Shown here in pieces: positions 26,640 to 36,531 of a stretch of 64,000 nucleotides of DNA. The DNA is taken from NCBI RefSeq assembly GCF_943192895.1, contig NZ_CALPCB010000011.1:17165-81164 (forward strand). The letters are read 5' to 3'. The position numbers and the translations under genes were made by a program. The notes below the pieces were generated by a model. That model was given only the letters and a program-made list of their open reading frames with translations. It was not told where the DNA came from and ran no database searches. The DNA is from Veillonella_A intestinalis. GTDB taxonomy: Bacteria > Bacillota > Negativicutes > Veillonellales > Veillonellaceae. The first letter of the stretch is position 1, and each line of letters begins with the position of its first letter.

Positions 26640-26812
26640 ATATCTGTTCCGGCAAAGTAAGCATCGAAAGCACTTCACTCATTAAGTAAAGCTCGTACAT
26701 GCCAAATTTTTATATGAGCGAACAAATTCGATATACTTATTATACCATAAAGTCAATAAGGCTTAGTTACAAATTTTAATATTTTTTATGCCTTTTATGC
26801 ATATTTACTATC

Positions 26813-27988
26813 TTACTCTTGACTAATGTGCAATTCAATTTGAACTGGTCCTGTCGTATAAGTATCCTCACGAACTACCGCTTCAATACGAACTGAGCCA
26901 GACATACGGTTCAATTCACGAATCGTATCGAATAGTTCATCACCTGGCATAGAACCCACATCACCACTAAGCGGATCTGGTAAAATCCCCTGCGATTTTG
27001 CTTGACTATTTACATCCTTTAAGAAAGATAATACAGCAAATTGCGCATCGCCGCCACCTTGTACGATAGTTGACAGTATAACATCGCCTTTATTATACAC
27101 TTTACGATATGGATATGCATGAATCTCTGCTAAAGCAGCTTCACCATAAATAATATTAGCCGCTGCTGTTATGCGGATTGTCATCGGTTCAGAAGCATTT
27201 GCCACTTGCTTAGCTACCTCTTCTAAATTAGAACGACTAACATAAATAACAGCTCTATTCTCATCAATCCCTAACCGTCGCAAAATTAAACCATTCGTAT
27301 CGTTTAAAACATTAGTAATCGCTTTGCCACTTTCTTCTTCATTAAGGCCTGGACGAATTAAAGCACCACTCAATACTTCGCCTACACGAAATAATACAGT
27401 GCCTTCGCGCACATGAGTAATCCCTTCTTCAAGACGTTTAGTTGTTATTTTTAAATCTTCAATATGAGATTCTAATTCTTGTTTTGTTGTTTCCAATGCT
27501 TTTACATCATTAGCTGACTGTGCCAATCGAGCATCAGCTTGACGATAGGCTTCCTGCACAGAAATTAATTCTTCACTCATAGCATTGCGAGCTACCCGCG
27601 CTTCTTCTAGTTCTTCCTGCGTTGCTTGTACATCTTTGCGCATCGTATTTAGGGCAATCGTCTTTTCACTTAACTCTTTTTTACCTGCCTCTAATTCTTT
27701 GTTCTTGGCTGCCACATCACTATTTAACTGATCCATCTCTGCTTGCAATTGCTCCATCCCAAATAAAGCAGTTCGTACATTCTCCGAAGCAGCTGTCAAG
27801 ATACCAAGGGTAATAGCTGAAATGAAAACGCCTGTAATAATCGTCATAATAATTGACGTATGCTTTGGTCGCAATCCCCAAATAGACATTTTCTTTTTCC
27901 CAATTTTTGAGCCAATTTTATCGCCGATGAAAGCAATGGCCCCGCCCATGATAGCGATAATTAAAATTATGTTCAAACCGACTAACAT
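26813..27988 (-). CDS. DUF3084 domain protein, membrane-anchored coiled coil
   Basis: A 391-residue protein with two N-terminal transmembrane segments (residues about 4-24 and 46-66), a coiled coil from about 75 to 190 (rich in E, K, L, Q) and a C-terminal globular region (GTVLFRVGEVLSGALIRPGLN onward). It matches DUF3084, common in Negativicutes and cyanobacteria and of unknown function. It is separated by terminators on both sides, so it appears monocistronic. A role in the envelope is a guess from the topology. Confidence 0.82.
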   Translation of the reverse strand: MLVGLNIILIIAIMGGAIAFIGDKIGSKIGKKKMSIWGLRPKHTSIIMTIITGVFISAITLGILTAASENVRTALFGMEQLQAEMDQLNSDVAAKNKELEAGKKELSEKTIALNTMRKDVQATQEELEEARVARNAMSEELISVQEAYRQADARLAQSANDVKALETTKQELESHIEDLKITTKRLEEGITHVREGTVLFRVGEVLSGALIRPGLNEEESGKAITNVLNDTNGLILRRLGIDENRAVIYVSRSNLEEVAKQVANASEPMTIRITAAANIIYGEAALAEIHAYPYRKVYNKGDVILSTIVQGGGDAQFAVLSFLKDVNSQAKSQGILPDPLSGDVGSMPGDELFDTIRELNRMSGSVRIEAVVREDTYTTGPVQIELHISQE

Positions 27989-28133
27989 ACAAGGCGCACT
28001 CCTTTCTTCATCCTATCAAATCTTTTAATTTCTTTATATAAGGTACTGAATACACTGTGTTCAGTTTCTATTGTACTCTATTTTCAAAAAAAGAAAAAGT
28101 GAATTACTATGAAAAAAGTTTCATTTATTATGC

Positions 28134-28165
28134 AAAAACGACCTTGACAGTTTTCATCAAGGTCG
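28134..28165 (-). terminator. Terminator of the LPS operon
   Basis: CGACCTTGA and TCAAGGTCG form a perfect 9-bp stem with a 9-base loop, followed by TTTTTG on the minus strand, right after lptF. Confidence 0.92.
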
Positions 28166-28182
28166 AAATAGTTTATATTATG

Positions 28183-29274
28183 TTATTTAGATACTTTCCA
28201 GTTTAGCCATAAACCAGCAATGATACCCAAAGTATCAGGAATCATGGCCGCCACTACTGGTGGTAAGGCGCCGCCTTTGCCCAAAGCACCAGTAAAGGTC
28301 ATTACCCCATAATATACAAAAATAATTAAAACACTAAGACCAAAGCCAATCGATGAACTAGATCGCTGTTTTTGTAGCCCTAATGGGGCACCAACTAAAG
28401 CAAATACAAAGCTAGCAATAGGGATTGTAAAACGTTGATACATTTCCATTTCCCATTTAGTAGATTTTACATGGCTCGCTTTAAGCGCTTTAATTTGAGC
28501 GCGCAATTCTTTAATCGTCATTTCTTCAGGATCTCGTTGTTCCTGTGAAATCTGATCAGGATCTTTAGCAATTGGCAAAATTTGGTCTTTAAAACGCAAA
28601 GTCCGTTCAATTCCATTACCATCAGCTGCTAAATCATAAATAACCCCATTATGCATAACCCAATAAGTACCATTCCAAGTCGCTGTTTCAGCATGTTCAA
28701 TTTGTGTTACATTACCATTAGTAAAAAGCTGAGCTGTTACACCAGTAATTAACTTCGTTTTGGAGTCATATTTCTTCGCATACATGAGGGTGCTAATTTC
28801 ATCACCTTCCATGGTTTTAAGAACAATATGCTCTTGTGCTGGCGGTTCTGCTTGTTTTTTAATTTCATTGCGAATAATATTCTGATACGCATGGTTTGCT
28901 GCTGGCACTACATATTCATTAAAAGCAATGGCTCCTATTGAAATGAAAAATGCCGCAATATAAACGGGCATAGCTAAGCGTAAGAAACTAAGCCCACCAG
29001 CTCGCATAACGATAATCTCACTAGTGCCACTTAAACGTCCAAAAGCTAATAGTGAGGCCAACAATACAGCCATAGGAAATGTAAGCACTACTATACTTGG
29101 CAAAGCTAAAATAAAGGCACGGCTTACCGCCCATAAAGAGGCTCCATATTCCGTAATATATTGAGCAATACGGAATAAGGTACCCGTTCCTACAAAAATA
29201 CTGGTAAATGCAAAAATACCAAATAGAAAGGGGCCAACAAAGCTTTTCAATATATATTTATCTAATATACGCAT
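28183..29274 (-). CDS. lptF: LPS export permease, LptF/LptG family
   Basis: A 363-residue inner-membrane protein of the YjgP/YjgQ family, part of the LptBFG ABC transporter that extracts LPS from the inner membrane. Three N-terminal and three C-terminal helices flank a periplasmic beta-jellyroll (residues about 130-255). The start MRILDKYILKSFVGPFLFG is typical. Only one such gene is in this cluster; Lpt systems usually need LptF plus LptG, so the partner is elsewhere or this one forms a homodimer. It is the last gene of the operon. Confidence 0.9.
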   Translation of the reverse strand: MRILDKYILKSFVGPFLFGIFAFTSIFVGTGTLFRIAQYITEYGASLWAVSRAFILALPSIVVLTFPMAVLLASLLAFGRLSGTSEIIVMRAGGLSFLRLAMPVYIAAFFISIGAIAFNEYVVPAANHAYQNIIRNEIKKQAEPPAQEHIVLKTMEGDEISTLMYAKKYDSKTKLITGVTAQLFTNGNVTQIEHAETATWNGTYWVMHNGVIYDLAADGNGIERTLRFKDQILPIAKDPDQISQEQRDPEEMTIKELRAQIKALKASHVKSTKWEMEMYQRFTIPIASFVFALVGAPLGLQKQRSSSSIGFGLSVLIIFVYYGVMTFTGALGKGGALPPVVAAMIPDTLGIIAGLWLNWKVSK

Positions 29275-29292
29275 TCTCGTATCACCTGACCC

Positions 29293-30012
29293 CTATAAAT
29301 TAAAACTATCCCCTAAGTAATGCTTACGAGCCACTGGGCTATTTGCCACTTCATCGGCAGACCCTTCTAATAAGATTTTGCCATTACTCAAAATATATGC
29401 TCGATCTACAATACCTAGCGTTTCACGCACATTATGGTCCGTAATCAATACGCCAATCCCGCGTTCCTTCAAATGACGAATAATCGATTGAATGTCCGCT
29501 ACCGCAATAGGGTCAACCCCAGCAAATGGTTCATCTAATAAGATAAAACGTGGTGCCAAGGCAATACAGCGAGCAATTTCTACACGACGACGTTCCCCGC
29601 CAGATAATTGCATACCTTGACGATGACGCACATGTTCAATATGGAACTCTTGCAACAAAGACTCCACCGTAGCGTCAATCTCTTGTTTGCTTTTTTCCGT
29701 TGTTTCTAACATGGCGCGAATATTATCTTCTACTGATAAAGATCGAAACACTGAGGCTTCCTGTGGTAAATAACCAATCCCTTGATCAGCTCGTTTATAC
29801 ATAGGCATATGCGAAATATCTTTGTTGCCTATAGTAATACTTCCTTTATTTGGTTTTTCAATCCCTACAATCATGTAGAACGTCGTAGTCTTACCTGCCC
29901 CATTAGGGCCTAATAAACCAACTACTTCGCCTTCATCTACACGGACGCTAACACCATCAACTACGTTACGGCCTTTATAGGTTTTTACTAAATCCTTCGT
30001 TTCAATAAACAT
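29293..30012 (-). CDS. lptB: LPS export ATPase LptB
   Basis: A 239-residue ABC ATPase with Walker A GPNGAGKTTTF (about 34-44), LSGGERRR, Walker B FILLDEPFAGVDP and the LptB-typical LITDHNVRETLGIVDRAYIL. It powers LPS transport with LptF-type permeases. Order lptC-lptA-lptB-lptF in this operon confirms the assignment; it is 18 bp upstream of lptF. Confidence 0.96.
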   Translation of the reverse strand: MFIETKDLVKTYKGRNVVDGVSVRVDEGEVVGLLGPNGAGKTTTFYMIVGIEKPNKGSITIGNKDISHMPMYKRADQGIGYLPQEASVFRSLSVEDNIRAMLETTEKSKQEIDATVESLLQEFHIEHVRHRQGMQLSGGERRRVEIARCIALAPRFILLDEPFAGVDPIAVADIQSIIRHLKERGIGVLITDHNVRETLGIVDRAYILSNGKILLEGSADEVANSPVARKHYLGDSFNL

Positions 30013-30024
30013 TAAGGCAACTCC

Positions 30025-30738
30025 TTACTGTTGTGGCGTAATGACTAAGGTACTACGGCCACCTACAGTTTGTACTGAATTATCTTTCATTTCCAATTTT
30101 AACTCTGGTGCATTAAGCACATTGCCATTTTGTACGGCATGTGCATTGCCCGTAAGATAGGCAACCCCATCTTCTTGACCAGGTGTTTGAGTATATACCG
30201 CATTATCAGCGCTAGCATCTAAATTATGTTTAGCACTGTGCAACGTAACATTACCTTGGGCGGTAGCACGGATTTGACCTAACCAACCTTCAATATAGTC
30301 CCCTGTTAAAACAGCATCATCCATAACTAATTTACCATTGCCACGGGAAGTACCATATTCGGTTTTCGTATTATACGTAACTACTTCACCAAAGACTTGT
30401 TTGTTATCTTTTTGTAAACGCACATTCCCTTTAGCCTCTAATTGTTCATTATTAGTGCTATGTAATTCCTGCGCTGACATAGACGTATTAGTACCAATCA
30501 TACTAATACCACCAGTTAAACGAGCTTCCTGTGTCTTCGTATTATACCAACCTTCTTTACCGGTCATAGTTTTATCTTCATTAATAATAACTACATTCCC
30601 TTTAGCTTGTGCTAATCCACTATTACCATCGTATTGTAACACATCAGCGGTAATTGTCATATTGGACGTAGCAGCCCATACTGGTACAGCTATTCCGGCT
30701 ACTAACGCTGTAATAGCCATTACTTTTGACAATTTCAT
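30025..30738 (-). CDS. lptA: LPS transport periplasmic protein LptA (OstA-like)
   Basis: A 237-residue secreted protein. A signal peptide (residues 1-22, ending VWA) is followed by repeating beta-strand units of the OstA/LptA jellyroll (ITADVLQYDGNSGLAQAKGN and LEAKGNVRLQKDNKQVFGEV). It would form part of the periplasmic bridge that carries LPS to the outer membrane. It is longer than the E. coli LptA (about 185), with an extra repeat-like portion. Confidence 0.88.
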   Translation of the reverse strand: MKLSKVMAITALVAGIAVPVWAATSNMTITADVLQYDGNSGLAQAKGNVVIINEDKTMTGKEGWYNTKTQEARLTGGISMIGTNTSMSAQELHSTNNEQLEAKGNVRLQKDNKQVFGEVVTYNTKTEYGTSRGNGKLVMDDAVLTGDYIEGWLGQIRATAQGNVTLHSAKHNLDASADNAVYTQTPGQEDGVAYLTGNAHAVQNGNVLNAPELKLEMKDNSVQTVGGRSTLVITPQQ

Positions 30739-30754
30739 TTTATGAGTCCTCCCA

Positions 30755-31294
30755 TCACTTTCTAATCAATTTAGCATTACCTTTAGCAGTCACTTGATTA
30801 AGTACTGTATCAGCTTCTAATTTATCACCAGTTACAGTCGCTTCTCCATTATTAAAGGTAAATGGCGTATCTGAAGTTAACTTTTTAGTCTTATTATCAA
30901 AAGCAATTGCTTCTGTTGTCAATTCAACGTCTGCACCATTAGTGCCTTTTACGCCACCAGCTAATTGAAACTTGCTATGGTCACCAGTCATATAACCACG
31001 TGGTGCTGTAACCACTAATGTCTTATCACCATCATAAAAGGTACCCTTCATATTGGTTAAATATACTTCCTTAGTTTTTGGATTTACTTTGATTTGTTCC
31101 GCTGTCACAGACCAAGCTAATTTACCTGCTTGTTCTTCCGTAATGGTAGACCCTTCAAAGGTAACTAAATTACCTTTTGGCTGTGTAGGATCCGCCTCGG
31201 TTTCACCGCTACTAATTAAGAAAATCCAAGTAAAAATACCGATGAGCAACGCCACAATGGCTATACCTAAGATTGTTTTCTTATTCTTTAGCAT
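30755..31294 (-). CDS. lptC: LPS export protein LptC
   Basis: A 179-residue protein with one N-terminal membrane anchor (residues about 9-27) and a periplasmic OstA/LptC-like beta-jellyroll (GTFYDGDKTLVVTAPRGYMT, GEATVTGDKLEADTVLNQVT). It links the LptBF complex to LptA. It overlaps the end of the acyltransferase gene by 14 bp, so translation is probably coupled. Confidence 0.88.
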   Translation of the reverse strand: MLKNKKTILGIAIVALLIGIFTWIFLISSGETEADPTQPKGNLVTFEGSTITEEQAGKLAWSVTAEQIKVNPKTKEVYLTNMKGTFYDGDKTLVVTAPRGYMTGDHSKFQLAGGVKGTNGADVELTTEAIAFDNKTKKLTSDTPFTFNNGEATVTGDKLEADTVLNQVTAKGNAKLIRK

Positions 31295-32216
31295 GTACTG
31301 CGTCCCTCACCTTCAATTTTTCCTCAATGTCTACAATTTCATGCAATTTAGTATTCCAACGATGTTGGAACCAAAGCCATTCTGTAGGATGCTGTCTAAT
31401 AAAATCTTCTGTCACACGCACAGTAGCTTCTGTTAGACGATGTAAATCTTCAGCTTCATTGCCCGTATCTTCATAGTACAAAGGTGGTAAAATTTCTACT
31501 ACATGACCAATACCACTCGCCTTACGATGCGTAAATACAGGCACAACCGGGGCCTTAAACTTCTGCGCAAAAGTAGCCGGCCCCGTAACAGCCGATGACT
31601 CTTGGCCTAAAAACTCCACTGGTAGCCCTTGAATATACCCATCTTGGTCAGCTAAGAATCCTAGTAACTTTTTCTGCTTCATAGCTTTTACGGCACGAAT
31701 CATTTCAGAACCACCACGAGCAAATACTTCTAATCCTACCATTTCTCGATATTCATTAAGTAAACGGGTTACTTGTGCATTTGGTTGTTTTTTTACAATA
31801 GTGGTGGATGGATAGCCACAAGCAGCAAGGGCCGCCCCCATCCATTCCCAGTTGCCCACATGAGCAGTCAAAATAACAACCCCATGCTGTTCGGCTAACG
31901 CTTTATCTAAATATTCCAAACCGTGCATTTCAACATGCTCAGCAATAAACTCTTTCGTTAAATTAGGCATGTATAAGATTTCAAGCGCAGAACGGCCTAA
32001 ATTCTTAAACAATTCGTCTAAGACTTTAGCAGCCTCTTCTTCTGACACATTGAGACCTTTCATAACATTGTAAATTCCCCGCTTTTTCTGCTTTTTAGCA
32101 GCTAGCGAATATAAAGGCCCTAACGTCTCCCCTATACGAAGTATCGTGCGATACGACAGCTTACAAGTTAAAGCGCTTATGCCTTTTAATAACTTATATT
32201 GCCACTCATTTGACAT
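31281..32216 (-). CDS. lpxL: Lipid A biosynthesis acyltransferase (LpxL/HtrB family)
   Basis: A 311-residue membrane-associated acyltransferase that adds a secondary acyl chain to Kdo-lipid A. The catalytic HX4E motif is in LTAHVGNWEWMG (residues about 114-125), and FLADQDGYIQGLPVEFLG is another family block. LpxL and LpxM types cannot be told apart from sequence alone; only one acyltransferase is in the cluster. It follows kdsC by 20 bp. Confidence 0.9.
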   Translation of the reverse strand: MSNEWQYKLLKGISALTCKLSYRTILRIGETLGPLYSLAAKKQKKRGIYNVMKGLNVSEEEAAKVLDELFKNLGRSALEILYMPNLTKEFIAEHVEMHGLEYLDKALAEQHGVVILTAHVGNWEWMGAALAACGYPSTTIVKKQPNAQVTRLLNEYREMVGLEVFARGGSEMIRAVKAMKQKKLLGFLADQDGYIQGLPVEFLGQESSAVTGPATFAQKFKAPVVPVFTHRKASGIGHVVEILPPLYYEDTGNEAEDLHRLTEATVRVTEDFIRQHPTEWLWFQHRWNTKLHEIVDIEEKLKVRDAVHAKE

Positions 32217-32236
32217 ACCGTACGTACCTCCTTTCG

Positions 32237-32758
32237 CTACTGACCTTGACTATATATTTCATTACGATAATCATCAACTAATTGATCCCAACGACCTGCT
32301 TTTTTAAAAATATACTCGATAGCTTCACGAACAGCCCCATGGCCGCCACCTTTATTAGCAATAAACTTTGCCACGGACTTTACTTCTGCCACACCATTGG
32401 CCGGTGCCATAGGCAAACCCACTACAGACAAAGCACCTAAGTCATTGAGGTCATCCCCCATATAGGCCATTTCTTCTGTACTAATCGCTAATTCATGAGC
32501 TAATTCTTTAATGGCTTCTGTCTTATTATGACAGCCCATGCGGACAAAATCAAATTTTAATTCCTTAGTGCGACGGTCTACCATTTCAGAATGGTGGCCA
32601 GTAATAACAGCTAACTTTAACCCACCTCGACGAGCTAGGGCTAACCCTAAACCATCTTGTGAATTAAAACATTTAAGCTCATCACCATTGGCCGTATAAA
32701 TAATGCCACCTTCGGTCATAACACCATCTACATCTAGGATTAAACATTTTATGTTCAT
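32237..32758 (-). CDS. kdsC: Kdo-8-phosphate phosphatase KdsC
   Basis: HAD-superfamily phosphatase of 173 residues that hydrolyses Kdo-8-phosphate to Kdo. The nucleophile motif LILDVDGVMT (Asp9, Asp11) and the C-terminal MGDDLNDLGALSVVGLPMAP are diagnostic of the C0 cap-less KdsC group. Its ATG overlaps the kdsD stop codon as TAATG, suggesting coupling. Confidence 0.95.
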   Translation of the reverse strand: MNIKCLILDVDGVMTEGGIIYTANGDELKCFNSQDGLGLALARRGGLKLAVITGHHSEMVDRRTKELKFDFVRMGCHNKTEAIKELAHELAISTEEMAYMGDDLNDLGALSVVGLPMAPANGVAEVKSVAKFIANKGGGHGAVREAIEYIFKKAGRWDQLVDDYRNEIYSQGQ

Positions 32759-33729
32759 TATACAATACCTCGACGCAATAAGTCAGTAATATGGACAATC
32801 CCTAAACAATATTTCTTTTCGTCCACTACTGGCAACACCGTAATTGGACGAGGTTGATTCTTTTCCATTAAATGTAAGGCTTCAGCCGCTAATTTATCTT
32901 TAGTAATCGTTCGAGGCATAGCCGTCATCATATCTTCTACAGGCCATTCTAAAAAGTTACTGCCCGCATCTAAACCACGACGAATATCACCATCAGTAAC
33001 TAATCCCAATAAACGACCATCTTCATCAACAACATTCGTAGCCCCTAAGCCTTTTTCAGTCATAACAAATAGAGCATCACGAACAGTAGCGCCCTTGTAT
33101 ACTACTGGATTATCTTCACCACTATGCATAATGTTTTCTACTGTAAGTAATAATTTACGCCCCAAAGACCCACCGGGATGGAAAATAGCAAAGTTTTCAG
33201 GAGTAAATTTATGTCGTTCTAATAAGCAAACAGCTAAGGCATCACCAAGTGCTAACGCTACTGTTGTACTCGTAGTTGGCGCCAAGCCTAATGGACAAGC
33301 TTCACGCTCTACTTCTACTAATAAAACAACATCTGAATTTTTAGCCAAGGTAGAATTGTGTTTACCTACCACGCTGATAAGGCGCGCCCCAATGCGCCGC
33401 AAGGACGGCAATAAACTAATGACTTCACTGGTTTCACCACTATTAGAAAAAGCCAACACAATATCTTCCGATGTGACCATACCTAAATCACCATGCACAC
33501 CTTCACCGGGATGCAAAAATAAAGCTGGTGTACCTGTTGACGCGAGCGTTGCCGCTACTTTACGAGCAATATGACCTGATTTTCCCATACCCGTGCATAC
33601 AACACGACCTTTGGCATTTAAAATCATAGTAACAGCTTCTGTAAAATTACTGTCTAAGGTTGTAATTAGTTTTTCAATAGCCTGCGCTTCTTCATGAAGC
33701 ACCTGTGCTGCTTGTTCTAAAACATTCAT
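32758..33729 (-). CDS. kdsD: Arabinose-5-phosphate isomerase KdsD
   Basis: Converts ribulose-5-phosphate to arabinose-5-phosphate, the first step of Kdo synthesis. It has an N-terminal SIS domain (CTGMGKSGHIARKVAATLAS, FSNSGETSEV) and two C-terminal CBS domains (after about residue 200). The start at 33729 (MNVLEQAAQ) is preferred: GAGGGG lies about 11 bp upstream, whereas the longer TTG frame would begin directly on the kdsA stop codon. Length 323 residues is typical. Confidence 0.95.
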   Translation of the reverse strand: MNVLEQAAQVLHEEAQAIEKLITTLDSNFTEAVTMILNAKGRVVCTGMGKSGHIARKVAATLASTGTPALFLHPGEGVHGDLGMVTSEDIVLAFSNSGETSEVISLLPSLRRIGARLISVVGKHNSTLAKNSDVVLLVEVEREACPLGLAPTTSTTVALALGDALAVCLLERHKFTPENFAIFHPGGSLGRKLLLTVENIMHSGEDNPVVYKGATVRDALFVMTEKGLGATNVVDEDGRLLGLVTDGDIRRGLDAGSNFLEWPVEDMMTAMPRTITKDKLAAEALHLMEKNQPRPITVLPVVDEKKYCLGIVHITDLLRRGIV

Positions 33730-33756
33730 GGATGATCCATCCCCTCTATTCGTCAA

Positions 33757-34575
33757 TTAACCTTTTACAATCTTATCAATAGCAACCAAATCACGCAACA
33801 TAGCTTCTAAATCATCTAAACGAACCATGTTAGGCCCATCTGATAAGGCTTCTTCTGGATTATCATGAACTTCCATGAATAAACCATCCACGCCAGCAGC
33901 TACAGCAGCACGAGCCAAATTAGGCACAAATTCACGTTGTCCTGAGGAACTTGTACCAGCGCCACCTGGTAATTGTACACTATGAGTCGCATCAAATACG
34001 ACAGGATAATCAAAGCTACGCATAATAGGGAAGGAACGCATATCAACGACTAAGTTATTATATCCAAAAGTAGCGCCCCGTTCTGTAAGCATTAGATTTT
34101 GATTGCCTGCTTCTTCTACTTTCTTAACTACATTACTCATATCTTTAGGCGCTAAAAATTGACCTTTTTTTACATTAATGCATTTACCAGTCTTAGCTGC
34201 CCCATAGACTAAATCAGTTTGGCGGCATAAGAATGCAGGAATCTGTAAAATATCCAATACTTCAGCAGCTGGTTCAATCTGCTCTACGGAATGAATGTCA
34301 CTAACAATAGGTACTTGTAATTCCTTTTTAATATGGCTCAAAATGCTAAGCCCTTCTTTAAGTCCTGGACCACGAAAAGAGCCAAAGCTAGAGCGATTAG
34401 CTTTATCAAAAGAAGCTTTAAAAATATATGGAATACCAACGCGTTCACAAATTTCTTTTGCTCGACGACCAATAGCTAATGTACGCTCAGGATCTTCAAT
34501 TACACAAGGCCCAGCTAGTAAAAATAAACCGTTACCGCCACCTAATGTTAAATTACCTACTTTTACTTCTTTCAT
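33757..34575 (-). CDS. kdsA: Kdo-8-phosphate synthase KdsA
   Basis: Condenses arabinose-5-phosphate with phosphoenolpyruvate. The 272-residue TIM-barrel protein shows FKASFDKANRSS, LTERGATFGYNNLVVDMRS and FDATHSVQLPG. The N-terminal LLAGPCVIED has a Cys (residue 24) where the E. coli enzyme has Asn; this marks the metal-dependent class, as in Aquifex. It lies 40 bp after kdsB in a complete Kdo set. Confidence 0.96.
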   Translation of the reverse strand: MKEVKVGNLTLGGGNGLFLLAGPCVIEDPERTLAIGRRAKEICERVGIPYIFKASFDKANRSSFGSFRGPGLKEGLSILSHIKKELQVPIVSDIHSVEQIEPAAEVLDILQIPAFLCRQTDLVYGAAKTGKCINVKKGQFLAPKDMSNVVKKVEEAGNQNLMLTERGATFGYNNLVVDMRSFPIMRSFDYPVVFDATHSVQLPGGAGTSSSGQREFVPNLARAAVAAGVDGLFMEVHDNPEEALSDGPNMVRLDDLEAMLRDLVAIDKIVKG

Positions 34576-34615
34576 GGGTATCTCCTTTATTAATTATCAT
34601 GTATGGTTCAAATAA

Positions 34616-35350
34616 TTATCTGGTTTCCTGACTTTTAAAAATCTCATTAACAGCCGCTAAATCTTCAGGTGTATCTACGCCGACAAAGCGCGCCTCTGTT
34701 TTAATAACACGTATAGCTACCCCATTTTCTAATGCTCGTAACTGCTCTAATGATTCCGTTAATTCTGCTGGTGTTGGTGCTAATTGAGCAAATTCTAATA
34801 AGAAATCACGCGTATACGCATAAATACCAATATGTTTCAACGGTGGATTGACAAAAGCATTACGTGGATATGGAATTAGGGAACGTGAGAAATACATAGC
34901 TTCCCCTTTTAAATTACATATCACTTTAACCGCTGATGGTTCATCATATTCCGCTTCTTGTAAAGGCGCCCCTACTGTGGCCATTTGCAACTGACTATTT
35001 TCAGTAAACAAGGCACTTAACTCATCAATCAAAGAAGCTTCGATTAAAGGTTCATCACCTTGTACATTAATAATCACATCAATATCAGGTCGCAATTGTG
35101 CTACTTCGGCTAAACGATCAGTCCCGGTCAAATGATCGGCTTTAGTCATAACAACCGTACCACCAAACTCCGTTACTACCTCAGCAACCCGCTGATCATC
35201 CGTCGCTACAATAACTTCATCAGGTACAGTTGCTTTAGAAACCTGTTCATATACACGCTGAATCATAGGTTTACCAGCAATATCAGCTAACGGTTTGCCA
35301 GGTAAACGAGTTGATGCATACCGCGCAGGGATGACGCAAGCGATTTTCAT
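34616..35350 (-). CDS. kdsB: CMP-Kdo synthetase KdsB
   Basis: Cytidylyltransferase of 244 residues that activates Kdo with CTP. The N-terminal IPARYASTRLPGKPLADI is the nucleotide-binding signature, and INVQGDEPLI holds the metal-binding Asp. It overlaps lpxK by 4 bp. Together with kdsA, kdsC and kdsD this completes CMP-Kdo synthesis. Confidence 0.96.
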   Translation of the reverse strand: MKIACVIPARYASTRLPGKPLADIAGKPMIQRVYEQVSKATVPDEVIVATDDQRVAEVVTEFGGTVVMTKADHLTGTDRLAEVAQLRPDIDVIINVQGDEPLIEASLIDELSALFTENSQLQMATVGAPLQEAEYDEPSAVKVICNLKGEAMYFSRSLIPYPRNAFVNPPLKHIGIYAYTRDFLLEFAQLAPTPAELTESLEQLRALENGVAIRVIKTEARFVGVDTPEDLAAVNEIFKSQETR

Positions 35351-36483
35351 AGTGTAACCTTCTTTCCAACCTTACTAATATATGATTTAAATTCTTCTTC
35401 CCCTTCGACAAAAGTAATGCCAATAGGAATTACATATACAGGAATTTTTAAATCATGTACGGCTTGTAATTGACTTAATTTCACGGCGTCCTTTTCCGTT
35501 GTCACAATGGCATTAGCCCCTTTAGCAAAAGCTTCACTCCACATGCGCACAATATCGTCTGTCGTATACTCATGATGATCGCCAAAATCTAAACTATGAC
35601 ACACCGCATAGCCTAAAGAGGTAACAGTATGGCGGAATGAATCAGGTTGACCAATCCCACTAACAGTCAAGAAGTTAAGTGGTTCAGTGCCAAAAGACGT
35701 CACTTGAGGTGCTTCATTTCGTGTCCAAGAAGCTAAGCTTTGAATGCCCAAAGGCTGATGAACCGTTGTCATAATAGGTGCTTGTGGAGCCCATTTTAAT
35801 AACTGCTGTTTAATACCAAATAATATATCCTTAGGAACTTGATCTGTCTTAGTTAAGACAATCACATCCGCCCGACGCAAACCACTCAATGGCTCTCGTA
35901 ATAGCCCGCGTGGCAATACATGACCATACCCAAATGGATTGGCTGCATCAATCAGAACAATGTCTAAATCACGACTAAGCTGACGATGTTGAAAGCCATC
36001 ATCAAGTACTAGTATATCACTACCTAAAGTGGCTGTCGCTAACTGTGCTGACTTAACCCGTTTACGACCAATAACTACGCTCGTATGACCTAAGCCTTTA
36101 CCAAGAAGCCACGCTTCATCACCACTAACAGCGGGCGTTACTTCTAAGCGGCCACGACGAGACACTATGATAGTGTCTTCATTATCTTTAGCTCGATAAC
36201 CACGGCTTAAAATTGCCGGTGCATAATTCGCTGTTTCCAAATATTGGCAAATATAGCGAACCATCGGTGTCTTGCCAGTACCACCAGCCGTTATATTGCC
36301 AACGCTAATCACTGGTACTGTAGCACGAACTACACCTTCTTGCTTATCAAACTTCTTGTTTCGCTGTTTTACACCTTGCTCATAAGCAGCACTTAATACG
36401 CCTAAACCAGCGCGTGCTACGCCAGCAAGCGGTCCTTTCGCTTTACCACTGACTATCTGTTTAAACAATCGTTCCCCATTCAT
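35347..36483 (-). CDS. lpxK: Tetraacyldisaccharide 4'-kinase LpxK
   Basis: Membrane-associated kinase that phosphorylates the 4' position of the lipid A disaccharide. Walker A is in VGNITAGGTGKTPMV (about residues 60-74), with the family blocks SRGYRAK and LDDGFQHRQL. The start at 36483 (MNGERLFKQI) has AAGGAGGT 7 bp upstream; the in-frame extension to 36513 has no such site. Product is 378 residues. It lies between waaA and kdsB. Confidence 0.94.
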   Translation of the reverse strand: MNGERLFKQIVSGKAKGPLAGVARAGLGVLSAAYEQGVKQRNKKFDKQEGVVRATVPVISVGNITAGGTGKTPMVRYICQYLETANYAPAILSRGYRAKDNEDTIIVSRRGRLEVTPAVSGDEAWLLGKGLGHTSVVIGRKRVKSAQLATATLGSDILVLDDGFQHRQLSRDLDIVLIDAANPFGYGHVLPRGLLREPLSGLRRADVIVLTKTDQVPKDILFGIKQQLLKWAPQAPIMTTVHQPLGIQSLASWTRNEAPQVTSFGTEPLNFLTVSGIGQPDSFRHTVTSLGYAVCHSLDFGDHHEYTTDDIVRMWSEAFAKGANAIVTTEKDAVKLSQLQAVHDLKIPVYVIPIGITFVEGEEEFKSYISKVGKKVTL

Positions 36484-36531
36484 GAGCTTTACCTCCTTTA
36501 CCATAGATAGCATTCATAACTTAACTGTCAT

